From Thermoanaerobaculia bacterium (GTDB taxonomy: Bacteria > Acidobacteriota > Thermoanaerobaculia > Multivoradales > Multivoraceae), in assembly GCA_022823665.1 (NCBI GenBank), contig JAJEHN010000004.1, forward strand, positions 1-64,000: a stretch of 64,000 nt of DNA, given 5' to 3'. The position numbers and the translations under genes are program-made. Shown one piece after another: positions 9,977-18,888 of the stretch (position 1 is its first letter; each line of letters opens with the position of its first letter). A model generated the notes under the pieces. The model ran no database searches, was not told the origin of the DNA, and saw nothing but the letters and a program-made list of their open reading frames with translations.

Positions 9977-11323
9977 TCAATCCCCGTCCGCGGGATCGAA
10001 GCGCTTCTCGAGCCCCGTCCAGCAGTCCGTGTAGTCGTCCTGGAGCGGCGCCTCCCGGGCCGCGAACTCGGTCAGGTGCTGCGGAAAGCGGGTCTCGAAC
10101 ATGAAGCTCATCGTGTTCTCCAGCTTCCTGGGCGCGAGTTCGGCGGAGGTCGCGGCCTCGAAGGCGTCGGCGTCCGGGCCGTGGGGCAGCATCATGTTGT
10201 GCAGCGACAGACCGCCCGGCACGAAGCCCTCGGGCTTGGCGTCGTAGATGCCGTAAATGTTGCCCATCAGCTCGGACATGATGTTCTTGTGGTACCACGG
10301 CGGCCGGAAGGTGTGCTCGGCGACGCTCCAGCGATCGCGGAAGAGCACGAAGTCGATGTTGGCGGTCCCCGGCACCCCCGACGGCGCGGTCAGGACCGTG
10401 AAGATCGACGGGTCGGGGTGGTCGAAAAGGACGGCGCCGACCGGCGCGAAGGCCTCCAGGTCGTACTTCGAGGGCGCGTAGTTGCCATGCCAGGCGACGA
10501 TGTCGAGCGGAGACTGGCCGATGTCCGTCGCGTGAAAGCGGCCGCACCACTTGACCACCAGCCGTGACGGGACCTCGCGGTCCTCGAACGCCGCCACTGG
10601 GGTCTTGAAGTCGCGGGGATTGGCGAGGCAGTTGGCGCCGATCGGCCCGCGGTTGGGCAGGCCGAACTTCGCGCCGTAGTTCTCGCACACGAAGCCCCGG
10701 GCCGGGCCCTCGACGACCTCCACGCGAAAGACCATGCCGCGCGGCAGGATCGCGACCTCCCGCGGCTCGAGGTCGATCCGGCCGAGCTCCGTCCAGAAGA
10801 CGAGCCGGCCGTCCTGGGGCACGACGAGCAGTTCCGAGTCCGCCGAGTAGAAGTACTCGTCGACCATGCTCTCGGTGGCGAGGTAGACGTGGGCGGCCAT
10901 CCCCACCTGGGTGTTGACGTCGCCGGCGGTCGTCATCGTGCGCATGCCGGTCAGGAAGGTCAGCGCCTCGGTCGTATGGGGCACCGGATCCCAGCGGTAC
11001 TGACCCAGGGAGATGACGTCGTCGACGATGTGCGGAGCCGTCCGCCAGTAGGGCAGGTCGATGCTCCGGAAGCGCGACGTGTGCCTGACCGACGGACGGA
11101 TCCGGTAGCACCAGGTGCGCTCGTTCTCGCCCTGCGGCGCGGTGAAGGGTGTGCCCGAGAGCTGTTCCGCATACAGGCCATAGGCGCAGCGCTGCGGACT
11201 GTTCTGGCCCTGCGGCAACGCCCCCGGCAGCGCCTCCGTCTCGAAGTCGTTGCCGAACCCGGGCATGTACCCGGGTGTTGTCCCGCAGGGGGTTTCGGCC
11301 TGGACGATCCGGCGTTCCGTCAT
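9977..11323 (-). CDS. hmgA: homogentisate 1,2-dioxygenase
   Basis: Fe(II) dioxygenase that opens the homogentisate ring to maleylacetoacetate in tyrosine/phenylalanine catabolism. The 448-residue product matches the family along its length: [19 protein letters not shown] at the N-terminus, [18 protein letters not shown], then [15 protein letters not shown] and the C-terminal [11 protein letters not shown] with metal-binding histidines. The ATG at 11323 is chosen because it directly precedes the conserved N-terminus and has GGGAG upstream. It heads an operon with the MBL-fold protein, hydroxylase and DUF2783. Confidence 0.97.
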   Translation of the reverse strand: MTERRIVQAETPCGTTPGYMPGFGNDFETEALPGALPQGQNSPQRCAYGLYAEQLSGTPFTAPQGENERTWCYRIRPSVRHTSRFRSIDLPYWRTAPHIVDDVISLGQYRWDPVPHTTEALTFLTGMRTMTTAGDVNTQVGMAAHVYLATESMVDEYFYSADSELLVVPQDGRLVFWTELGRIDLEPREVAILPRGMVFRVEVVEGPARGFVCENYGAKFGLPNRGPIGANCLANPRDFKTPVAAFEDREVPSRLVVKWCGRFHATDIGQSPLDIVAWHGNYAPSKYDLEAFAPVGAVLFDHPDPSIFTVLTAPSGVPGTANIDFVLFRDRWSVAEHTFRPPWYHKNIMSELMGNIYGIYDAKPEGFVPGGLSLHNMMLPHGPDADAFEAATSAELAPRKLENTMSFMFETRFPQHLTEFAAREAPLQDDYTDCWTGLEKRFDPADGD

Positions 11324-11516
11324 GGGTCGGGCGCTCCCTCTTCGTGCTTCGCGTGCCGGGCTGCGCGGAGATCGATCGTACCCGCTCGTGCTTCCGCGCA
11401 TCAACGGACGTTCCGGTTCGCGAGCTCAGCAGTCCTTGACCAGCCGCCCCGGCCGCGAGGAACGAGGACCGGAACTCGTCCTAGTCCATGAAGGGCTGCC
11501 CGGTCTCCGTCAAGAA

Positions 11517-11774
11517 ATGCCTCTCGTCGGCCGTACAGGCAAGACAACGCTGCACATGTTCGCCAACGACCACGGCCCGGATCCCCACGTTCATCCGCGC
11601 TACAATCGCAGGTTCAGCAAGGTCAGCATCGCGTCCGGCGAGGTCCTGGGCACCACGAACCTGACCGTACGGCAACTACGCAGCGTCCGCCGCTGGATTC
11701 GCGAACACGAAGATCGCCTCCTGGATCAATGGCTGGCGCTCAGAAGAGCACAACGCGAACGAGAGCGCACTTGA
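11517..11774 (+). CDS. DUF4160 protein
   Basis: An 85-residue protein with the DUF4160 pattern: MPLVGRTG, MFANDHGPDPHVHPRY, then a C-terminal helix RSVRRWIREHEDRLLDQW. The ATG at 11517 is chosen because DUF4160 proteins begin almost directly with this motif; the ribosome site is weak. It is followed 10 nt later by a DUF2442 gene. Such DUF4160-DUF2442 pairs are common and resemble toxin-antitoxin cassettes, but I know of no proven activity. Confidence 0.8.
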   Translation: MPLVGRTGKTTLHMFANDHGPDPHVHPRYNRRFSKVSIASGEVLGTTNLTVRQLRSVRRWIREHEDRLLDQWLALRRAQRERERT

Positions 11775-11784
11775 GGTGAAGGAG

Positions 11785-12240
11785 ATGGGTGTCGCGACCA
11801 CCGAGTACCTGCCGTTGAAGTCAGCGGATCTGCCGGAATGGCCGGATTCGCAGCCAACGCCGGTGGCGGTGGAGCATCTGGGCGGCTACAAGCTGTGGGT
11901 GAAGTTCACCGACGGCGCGGAAGGCGCCTTGGACCTGACTCTGACGATGACCCGACTGAACGGCCCGATCATCAGAGCGCTGAGGAAACCGGAGATGTTC
12001 CGCCAAGTCCGCATAGACCGCGAGCAGGGAACGCTCGCCTGGCCGAGGACCGACCCGAACGATCCGATGACTGCCTACGACATCGCGCCCGACTACCTGT
12101 ATCGCCGCTGCGTCTACGGCGACGGCCACCCCTTCGCGGACGACTGCGACGCGGACCTGCTGTTCGCGGGCCGTTTCAAGACCACGAATCGCCGCCCCTC
12201 GACGCGGCGGACTCTCCGCCAGCCGCAACGGTCGGCCTGA
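11785..12240 (+). CDS. DUF2442 protein
   Basis: Partner of the upstream DUF4160 gene. The recognisable DUF2442 domain is VAVEHLGGYKLWVKFTDGAEG, then LDLT, then FRQVRIDREQGTLAWP and APDYLY. The ATG at 11785 has GAGG about 8 nt upstream; a GTG at 11776 is an alternative. The tail after LYRRCVYGDGHPF is longer than in most DUF2442 proteins and basic at its end (about residues 120-151). It converges on the GST gene. Confidence 0.78.
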   Translation: MGVATTEYLPLKSADLPEWPDSQPTPVAVEHLGGYKLWVKFTDGAEGALDLTLTMTRLNGPIIRALRKPEMFRQVRIDREQGTLAWPRTDPNDPMTAYDIAPDYLYRRCVYGDGHPFADDCDADLLFAGRFKTTNRRPSTRRTLRQPQRSA

Positions 12241-12294
12241 CAGCGGTCAGAGCCAAGCGCGCCCGGTCGGGCTGGCGCCGGCATCTGAACTCCC

Positions 12295-12310
12295 ACCGGG
12301 AAGACCCGGT
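12295..12310. terminator. possible bidirectional terminator hairpin
   Basis: A perfect ACCGGG-AAGA-CCCGGT hairpin lies between the converging DUF2442 and GST genes. There is no following T-run, so factor-independent termination is not certain. Confidence 0.35.
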
Positions 12311-12319
12311 TGTCGGTCA

Positions 12320-13009
12320 TCAACCAGCCGTCAGGTCGATGGGCTCCTGCTTCACGATCTTCCGGCAGATCGTGACGCACGGCTGAAAGCTGTCCCGCCC
12401 TGTCAGACGCTCGACGAGGCCGGCCACCCCGGGCCACCGCGACGCGTCGAGCGGACCGGCGACGAACTCGAACTGCGCGATCTGGCACGCGAGCGAGATG
12501 TCCGCGATCGTGAGCGCGTCTCCCACCAGGAACGGCCCGTCGCCGACTTCACCCTCGAGATAGTCGAGGCGCCGTGGAAGCCGCTCCGCGTACGTCTTCC
12601 TGGCCGCGTCGACATCGGGCTCCTCGCCCATGAAGCGTTTGAACTGGATCGGGCGGAAGATCCCGAGGCCGACTGCCATCGCCAGCTCGGTGTCGCAGTA
12701 CTCCTCCAGCCAGACCGCCCGGCCGCGTTCGTAGGGGTCCGCCGGATAGAAGGCGGGCTCCGGGAACTTCTGCTCGACGTAGGCGCAGATCGCCGACGAA
12801 TCAGGGATCGTGCCGGGCGGGCCTTCCTCACCGACGTCCGTGTCGCGCAACACCGGAATGCGACGCGCCGGACTGATCTCCTTGAACCAGTCGGGCATCG
12901 GCATGATGTTCACGCTCTCGAGTTCGAAGGGCGCACCCTTCTCGCGCAGCAAGGCATCCGCCTTTCGAACGAAAGGAGAGAGCGGAGCTCCGTAGAGGAT
13001 GAGACCCAT
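12320..13009 (-). CDS. glutathione S-transferase family protein
   Basis: A 229-residue protein with an N-terminal thioredoxin-like GST domain (LYGAPLSPFVRK, ISPARRIPVLRD, IPDSSAICAYVEQKF) and a helical C-terminal domain with VGDALTIADISLACQ, the N-capping motif of GSTs. The start lies 11 nt after the stop of the selenoprotein gene, so the two are probably co-transcribed. Maleylacetoacetate isomerase would suit the nearby hmgA, but the zeta-class SSCSWRVR-type active site is absent, so a general or redox GST is as likely. Confidence 0.85.
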   Translation of the reverse strand: MGLILYGAPLSPFVRKADALLREKGAPFELESVNIMPMPDWFKEISPARRIPVLRDTDVGEEGPPGTIPDSSAICAYVEQKFPEPAFYPADPYERGRAVWLEEYCDTELAMAVGLGIFRPIQFKRFMGEEPDVDAARKTYAERLPRRLDYLEGEVGDGPFLVGDALTIADISLACQIAQFEFVAGPLDASRWPGVAGLVERLTGRDSFQPCVTICRKIVKQEPIDLTAG

Positions 13010-13020
13010 CCTGGCGACGC

Positions 13021-14226
13021 CTAGCGACCCGGCATCACGAGCGGTTCGATCGGCACCTCGATCGTGACCGTCTCTTCCTTCGGCACGTAGCAGACCGTCT
13101 CGCTGCAGGCCTGGTAGACGACGTCGACCGGAATCTCGATCGAGGTCGGCTTGTCCTGAATCGGCCAGTTGAGAATCTCGGCGTTCAGCGCGATCGGGAT
13201 GGCGATGTCGGTCGCGCCTTCCTCGTAGACGTTGAGCGTCACGTCGAGCTGGGGGAACTCGCGCTTACGGGTCGGCGGGTAGACCGGCTCGCCGAGCCGC
13301 ACGCCCTTCGTGGGCACGACGGTCGCCGTCGATGCGATGAAGCCGTCGGGCAGGGGGTCGGCGTAGATGTGGTACCCCTCGGCGACGTCGAAGCGCACAT
13401 GGAGGGTGCTCGCGTACTCGAACTTCAGCGCCTCGTCGGCGAGGAAGACGGAGACCTCGACGTGCTCGTCGCCCAGTTCGGCGGTCGGCGCCTCGTGCCT
13501 GGCGAGGATGCGGCCGATCGCGCTGTCGCGAATCGTCCCCGCCGACGTGCGCGTCGCGTAGTGGCGGTGGAAGAACTTCTCCGTCACCCGGCCGTCACGG
13601 TCGGTGACGTAGACGCCCGGGAAGGGAATGCCGTAGAACCCCCGCTCGGTGGCGCGGTTGAAGACATCCGCGTCGGGATCGATCGTCGTGTTCAGGATGC
13701 CGAAGCGCTTGATGACTTCCGAGTCGTAGTCGGAGAGCAGGTCATAGGAGATGTCCTTGCTGTCGGCGAAGGCCTTCAGGTGCTGCTCCGAGTCGTAGCT
13801 GACGCCATAAACCTTGATGCCCTCGGCGTCGAAGAGCGCGATGTTCTCTTGCAGCTCGACCAGCTGCGTGCGGCAGTACGGTCACCAGACGGCGGAGCGG
13901 TAGAAGACGACGATGGCCTTCGAGTCGCCCCGGTCCGCGTGGAAGTCGACGAGTTCGCCGTCCTGGTTCGGCAGTTCGAACTCGGGCAGGCGCTCGCCGA
14001 TCGCGGGACCGGTCGGGAAGTCGTGCTCCGCCGGGTAGCGCCGTCCCGGGTGGCTCGTCGGGATGGGCACCGTGATGCCGAGGTCGTCCTGCCGTGCCTC
14101 CGGCGACTGGTTCTCGTGAGCGCCCTTCACTCTCTCATTCTCGTTCCCGGCGCCGTCCTGGGCGAAGGCCGGAACGGCGAAGAGCAGCGGGACAAGGGCG
14201 AGCAAGGCGAATCGGCCTGTCTTCAT
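13021..14226 (-). CDS. selenocysteine-containing thiol oxidoreductase (redoxin + DsbD-N-like domain)
   Basis: Read through one in-frame TGA (13884-13882), this is a 401-residue exported protein; both sides are open in the same frame over the whole span. Residues 1-22 form a signal peptide ending AFA. Residues 70-235 form an AhpC/TSA-type thioredoxin fold, whose active site reads SAVW-U-PY-C with Sec115 and Cys118; homologues have WCPYC. Residues 240-401 resemble the DsbD N-terminal/PF11412 domain with the Cys374-Cys379 pair (ACSETVC). The probable role is thiol-disulfide exchange or peroxide reduction outside the cytoplasm. A SECIS-like hairpin follows the UGA. Treating it as two genes or a pseudogene would lose the active site. 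Confidence 0.9.
13851..13867 (-). promoter_or_regulatory. bacterial SECIS-like hairpin
   Basis: In the mRNA, a perfect 6-bp stem GCAGCU/AGCUGC closes a GGUCG loop. It begins 15 nt after the UGA codon of the redoxin selenoprotein, so the loop lies about 24-28 nt from the U. That spacing and a loop with GGU fit bacterial SECIS elements bound by SelB (the fdhF loop also has GGUCU). Confidence 0.65.
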
Positions 14227-14368
14227 CGGTCGAACGCTCCCTCTGGCTGTGGTTGCGCGTACAGGTTTCGCGGTGAGCGACCGTACCAGCCATGCCCTGG
14301 AGCATCAACCGGCCGCCTGCTGCAACGCGTAGGATACGCCCTTCGTACCACCTGAAAGGAAAGGCACC

Positions 14369-16033
14369 ATGAAGCGACCCTCCGGCACGACTAGACGCGG
14401 TCTGGTCGGTCTCGGTCTCGCGATTGCCCTCGCAGCAGGCGCCGCGGGCGCGGCTGCCTATCGGCAGGGTACAGCCCAGCCCGCCCAGCAGCAGCGCGCG
14501 ATCGGTCCGACCCGGACGATCGACTGGCAGTCGGGCGCCGATCCGTTGGCGCGGCCCGCCGGGGAGAGGCCGCCCAACATCGTCGTCATCCTCGCCGACG
14601 ACCTGGGCTGGAACGACCTGAGCTGGCTCGGTGGCGGCGTCGCGGGCGGCACGGTGCCGACCCCGAACATCGACTCGCTGGCACGGGACGGCGTCCACTT
14701 CGCCAACGGCTACTCCGCGAACGGCACCTGCGCGCCGTCGCGGGCCGCGCTGATGACGGGCCGCTACGGCACCCGCTTCGGGTTCGAGTTCACGCCCACG
14801 CCGCCGGGGTTCGCCACGATGGTGCCCCGGCTGTCGAGCCAGGAAGGCAGGCTCCGGCAGACGAGCGCCAACGAGGAAGCGTCTTCGGTTCCCCTCGACG
14901 AGAAGGGCATGCCGCCGTCGGAGATCACGCTCGCCGAACTGCTGAAGCCGGCCGGCTACCACACCGTCCACATCGGCAAGTGGCACCTCGGCACGGGCGA
15001 AGGCATGCGAGCCCACGAGCAGGGCTTCGACGAGAGCCTGCTCATGAGGAGCGGCCTCTACCTTCCCGAGGACGACCCGAACGTCGTCAACTCGAAGCAG
15101 GAGTTCGACGGGATCGACCGCTTCCTGTGGCGCTTCTCGCGCTTCGAGGCCTCGTTCAACGACAGTCCCGCCTTCGAGCCCGGCGGCTATCTGACGGACT
15201 ACTACACCGACCAGGCGGTACAGGTGATCGAGGCCAACAAGGACCGACCCTTCCTCCTCTACCTGGCGCACTGGGCGGTGCATACGCCGCTCCAGGCGCT
15301 CCGCGCCGACTACGAGGCGCTGTCGCACATCGAGGAGCATCGCCTGCGGGTCTACGCCGCGATGGTGCGCTCGCTCGACCGCAGCGTCGGCCGGGTGCTC
15401 GAGGCGCTGCGCGAGAACGGCCTGGAAGAGAACACGCTCGTCTTCTTCACCTCGGACAACGGGGCGCCGGCGTACATCGGCCTGCCGCGTGTCAACGAGC
15501 CCTTCCGGGGCTGGAAGATCAGCTTCTTCGAGGGAGGCATCCACGTGCCGTACCTCCTGAAGTGGCCGGCCCGTCTCGACGGCGGCCAGACCTACGAAGC
15601 CCCGGTGCACGGCTTCGACATCTTCTCGACCGCGGCGGCCGCGGCGGGAGTCGATCTGCCCGGCGACCGGACGATCGACGGCGTCGACCTGGTGCCGCAC
15701 GTCCTGGGCGAGGCCGAAGGCGCGCCCCACGACCGTCTCTTCTGGCGCACCGGCGGCTACGAGGTCGTCCTCGCCGACGGCTGGAAGCTCCAGGTCAGCG
15801 AGCCGCCCGGGAAGGTGTGGCTCTTCAACATGGAGAAGGACCCGACCGAGCAGCACAACCTCGCCGAGGCCGAGCCGGAGCGGGTCGCGGCGCTCAGGAA
15901 GCTCCTCGCCGAGCACAACAAGGAGCAGGCGACGCCGATCTGGCCGTGGGCCACCCGAAGCCCGATCAACATCGACAAGACGCTGCTCGAGCCGGACGCG
16001 CCGGACGACGAGTTCATCTACTGGTACAACTGA
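14369..16033 (+). CDS. type I sulfatase, exported
   Basis: A 554-residue sulfatase with a twin-arginine-containing hydrophobic leader (TTRRGLVGLGLAIALAAG). The metal site begins ILADDLGWND; the formylglycine motif is GTCAPSRAALMTGR with Cys121 as the modified residue; HIGKWHLGTG and FFTSDNGAP complete the active site. AAAGGAAAGG precedes the ATG. It is not closely similar to the sulfatase at 4606-6135 outside the motifs, so the two probably act on different sulfate esters. It converges on the hydrolase at 16040. Confidence 0.93.
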   Translation: MKRPSGTTRRGLVGLGLAIALAAGAAGAAAYRQGTAQPAQQQRAIGPTRTIDWQSGADPLARPAGERPPNIVVILADDLGWNDLSWLGGGVAGGTVPTPNIDSLARDGVHFANGYSANGTCAPSRAALMTGRYGTRFGFEFTPTPPGFATMVPRLSSQEGRLRQTSANEEASSVPLDEKGMPPSEITLAELLKPAGYHTVHIGKWHLGTGEGMRAHEQGFDESLLMRSGLYLPEDDPNVVNSKQEFDGIDRFLWRFSRFEASFNDSPAFEPGGYLTDYYTDQAVQVIEANKDRPFLLYLAHWAVHTPLQALRADYEALSHIEEHRLRVYAAMVRSLDRSVGRVLEALRENGLEENTLVFFTSDNGAPAYIGLPRVNEPFRGWKISFFEGGIHVPYLLKWPARLDGGQTYEAPVHGFDIFSTAAAAAGVDLPGDRTIDGVDLVPHVLGEAEGAPHDRLFWRTGGYEVVLADGWKLQVSEPPGKVWLFNMEKDPTEQHNLAEAEPERVAALRKLLAEHNKEQATPIWPWATRSPINIDKTLLEPDAPDDEFIYWYN

Positions 16034-16039
16034 CCTCTT

Positions 16040-17197
16040 CTACCGCGACAGATGCCGGTCGAAGAACCGCACGATCACGCGATGCACTTCGTCCGACTCG
16101 GGGAGACCCGGATTGAACGCGAAGGTCGCGTGCCCGAGACCCTCCCAGACGTGCAGGTCGGCCTCCACGCCGAGGCTGACCAGCTTGTTGTGGCTGGCCA
16201 GCACGCCGCCCAGGGCGAAGTCGCGAGTGCCGCTGATCAGTAGCGCCGGCGGGAAGCGGGCCAGCAGGTCGTCGTGGTCGCCTGGAGCGACCACCGGGTC
16301 GCCGGCCTCCACGCCGCGGAAGTAACCGCTCGGCTGGGGCGGCTCCGCGGGCTCGACCGGGCGCGGAAAGCCGTTGATGGCTGACACCAGGAAAGCGCTC
16401 TCGCTGCGGCCCATCTTGAACACGCCCGGAATGTCGCCGTCGGTCGTCGGTATCCCGGCGCAGAAGAGGCCGATGCCGCCCGGCAGCGGCAGGTCGTTCT
16501 CGAGCATGTAGGCGACCGTCTGCGCCGTCAGCATGGCGCCGGCCGAGCAGCCGTAGATGCCGATGGCCGCGGCGTCGTAGTCCTCGAGCATCGCCTTGTA
16601 GACGGCGATGACGTCCTCGACGCCGGCCGGGTGCGTGTGTTCCGGCGCCATCCGGTAGTCGGGGCTGATCACCCTGTATCCGCCCATGTCGGCGACCTGC
16701 ATCGCCTCGGTATGGCTGAAGTAGCGGGCGCCGACCCGGAAGCCGCCGCCGTGGATGCTGATCAGCAGCCGGTTCGCGTTCTCCTCGGCGACGCCGCGCT
16801 CGGGAACGAACACCTCGGTGTACACGCCAGCGATCGTCTCCGCGGTGATCTCCACCGGGTGCTTGGCGACGGTGTCCTGGTAGATGGCGGTCTGGTAGTA
16901 GCCCTCGGCGACGCACTGGCGCGCGGCACGCACAGCCTCCAGGTCATCGGCGACGTCGTTCAGGCTCGCGCAGCCCTGGGAGAAGGTGCCGAACTCCGGT
17001 CCGTACACGTCACGGAAGTGCTTCATCGCCGCCCGCGACTCGTCGCTTAGGTAGGAGGTCTCCGGCAGGTCGAACGCTGGAACATGAACGGTACCGTCGG
17101 CCTCCACGCGGGGACGTTCGTCCTGCTCCGCGGGCTCCGAGCAGGACAGGACGCCCACGGCAAGGGCGGCGGCGACAAGGCCGAGTTGGTTGCGCAT
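16040..17197 (-). CDS. alpha/beta hydrolase, HSL-like lipoprotein
   Basis: Exported esterase of the hormone-sensitive-lipase family, 385 residues, with lipobox VLSC (Cys19). The oxyanion motif HGGGF is at residues 149-153, the nucleophile Ser218 is in GCSAG, and likely Asp326 (SGTRDFA) and His356 (GLGHATF) complete the triad. The family usually has GDSAG, so the Cys before the serine is a variant. An insert of about 100 residues precedes HGGGF. ATG at 17197 is chosen for the signal peptide; the ribosome site is weak. Confidence 0.87.
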   Translation of the reverse strand: MRNQLGLVAAALAVGVLSCSEPAEQDERPRVEADGTVHVPAFDLPETSYLSDESRAAMKHFRDVYGPEFGTFSQGCASLNDVADDLEAVRAARQCVAEGYYQTAIYQDTVAKHPVEITAETIAGVYTEVFVPERGVAEENANRLLISIHGGGFRVGARYFSHTEAMQVADMGGYRVISPDYRMAPEHTHPAGVEDVIAVYKAMLEDYDAAAIGIYGCSAGAMLTAQTVAYMLENDLPLPGGIGLFCAGIPTTDGDIPGVFKMGRSESAFLVSAINGFPRPVEPAEPPQPSGYFRGVEAGDPVVAPGDHDDLLARFPPALLISGTRDFALGGVLASHNKLVSLGVEADLHVWEGLGHATFAFNPGLPESDEVHRVIVRFFDRHLSR

Positions 17198-17348
17198 GAC
17201 GGACAGTCTAGGCGCAAGGCGCCGGCCGCTGGCGCACTGGTATCTCCGCCGAACTCCGTCCGCGACCGCGGTTCCGGCCTCGTTATCCGTCCTGGTCAAC
17301 AGGGAAGACACCGCAAGATCCACCGACGTGCCGGGGGACGGGAAGGCC

Positions 17349-17882
17349 ATGGAACCAGTAGAATCGAGCGACGATGAACGGACGGAGAACCGCGCCCGAC
17401 GGGATCCAGGAACGGCCCGCCGCGTGAGCGCCGAGACCGAAGAACCTCTGACGCCGCTTGCGACGCCGGCCGAGAAGGCGGATCTCGATCGGCTCGACCG
17501 GCAGCTCTCCAAGCGAATCGAGCGCGAATTCGCCAGCCTCGGGGCAGAGCTCATGGAGCGGATTCAGGGCGTGTCGACAGGACTCTCCGCCGAAATCGCC
17601 GGCTTGCGAGACACCCTCTCGGAGAAGATCGACGGACTGGACCGAAGGGACTCGGAGAGACTCGACGCAACCAGGGAGCTGCTGGAACACAGGATCGACG
17701 ATCGGACCCGGCAGCTTCAAGCCGAGAGCGCAAGCCTCAAGGAGCTGCTGCTCAGCCGACTGGAGCAACAGGAGAGGGCCCGAGCCGCCGAGTACTCGGC
17801 GATGAAGTGGTCCATCCGCTCGATGATGGCGGCCATGGCCCTGCTGGTCGCCATGATGGCGCGGTTCACTCTCTTGCAGTGA
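17349..17882 (+). CDS. coiled-coil protein with C-terminal membrane helix (unknown function)
   Basis: I do not recognise a family. The 177-residue product has a charged N-terminus, then a long heptad-rich helix from about residue 40 to 145 (ADLDRLDRQLSKRIEREF, LRDTLSEKIDGLDRRD, LLSRLEQQERARA), and ends in one hydrophobic segment (MMAAMALLVAMMARF). It looks like a tail-anchored coiled-coil protein, similar in shape to DUF1640/CCDC90-type proteins. The start is uncertain: ATG 17349 has GGGAAGG just upstream, and a GTG at 17424 is possible. Confidence 0.65.
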   Translation: MEPVESSDDERTENRARRDPGTARRVSAETEEPLTPLATPAEKADLDRLDRQLSKRIEREFASLGAELMERIQGVSTGLSAEIAGLRDTLSEKIDGLDRRDSERLDATRELLEHRIDDRTRQLQAESASLKELLLSRLEQQERARAAEYSAMKWSIRSMMAAMALLVAMMARFTLLQ

Positions 17883-17970
17883 TTGGCGCCATCCGCCGCG
17901 CCAGGGTGGGTCGCGTACGAGGACCGACGTTAGAGATAGCCTCGTTCCTCCACACCGCAGGAGAACTCCC

Positions 17971-18885
17971 ATGAGCCATCGAGTCGTCCGTCTCTCCGGG
18001 TCCCTCGGCGCCGAGGTCCACGATCTGCCCCTGGCCGAGGCCGGCCCCGAGGAGGCCGCAACGATCCGCGGGCTGCTGCTGGACCATCAGGTCCTCTTCT
18101 TTCCGGACCAGCACCTGGACGTGGCGCAGCACGTCGCCTTCGGGCGGCACTTCGGCGAGCTGGAGGGGCACCCGCACCTGAACAACCCCTTCCTGGATCA
18201 CCCCGAGGTCTTCGAGCTGGTCGCGACCCGCGGCGGCGTCGCGGACGAGTGGCACAGCGACATCAGCTTCCAGGAGAGTCCCTCGGTCATGGCGATCCTC
18301 AACATGGTGAAGTGTCCCGAGGTCGGCGGCGACACGATGTGGGCCAACATGTACAGGGCCTACGAGGAGCTGTCGGCGCCGCTGCAGGAACTCTGCGAGG
18401 GGCTCACCGCACTGCACGACGCGACGCCGCACGGCAAGCCGGAGAAGATGACGATCCACCCGGTGGTCCGCGTCCACCCGGAGACCGGGCGGAAGTCGCT
18501 GTTCGTCAACGAGCACTTCACGCGCCGCATCGTCGAGCTCAGCCACGAGGAGAGCGACCACCTGCTCGGCTATCTCACGCGCTGGGCGACGAACACGCGC
18601 TTCACCGTCCGCTACCGCTGGCGGCAGGGCACGCTGGCCATGTGGGACAACCGCTGCACGCAGCACTTCGTCTTGAACGACTTCAACGAGGAGCGCATCA
18701 TCCAGCGCGTCACCGTGATGGGCGACCAGGTCGAGGCGGCCGGCGAAGCCCGCTGGGAGCCCTACGTGCGCGCCCGCCACGCCGGAGCGACGAGCCGCTA
18801 CGACCGGCAGCTCAACAAGTACCTGAAGCGCAAGGTCCAGTCGCTGGAGTCGAACGCGAAGAAGGAAGTCGCGCTGGAGATGTAG
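17971..18885 (+). CDS. TauD/TfdA-family 2-oxoglutarate dioxygenase
   Basis: Fe(II)/2-oxoglutarate-dependent oxygenase of 304 residues. The iron triad is visible: His95 and Asp97 in DEWHSDISF, and His232 in NRCTQHFVLND; the 2-oxoglutarate-binding arginine follows around residue 242-246. AGGAG precedes the ATG by 7 nt. Family substrates include taurine, alkylsulfates and aryloxyalkanoates; none can be assigned here. The next gene starts 3 nt after its stop and encodes a di-haem protein, so the pair is probably one transcript. Confidence 0.93.
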   Translation: MSHRVVRLSGSLGAEVHDLPLAEAGPEEAATIRGLLLDHQVLFFPDQHLDVAQHVAFGRHFGELEGHPHLNNPFLDHPEVFELVATRGGVADEWHSDISFQESPSVMAILNMVKCPEVGGDTMWANMYRAYEELSAPLQELCEGLTALHDATPHGKPEKMTIHPVVRVHPETGRKSLFVNEHFTRRIVELSHEESDHLLGYLTRWATNTRFTVRYRWRQGTLAMWDNRCTQHFVLNDFNEERIIQRVTVMGDQVEAAGEARWEPYVRARHAGATSRYDRQLNKYLKRKVQSLESNAKKEVALEM

Positions 18886-18888
18886 GGC

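Noticed and set aside
12295..12310. Hairpin ACCGGG-AAGA-CCCGGT as another copy of the repeat family
   Set aside because: It lacks the TGGGTGC tail and further hairpins; better seen as a possible terminator.
13882..14226. A separate 114-residue secreted protein ending before the redoxin active site
   Set aside because: The stop is a TGA at the first Cys of a CPYC motif and the same frame continues with PYC and the rest of the redoxin fold, so Sec recoding explains it better.
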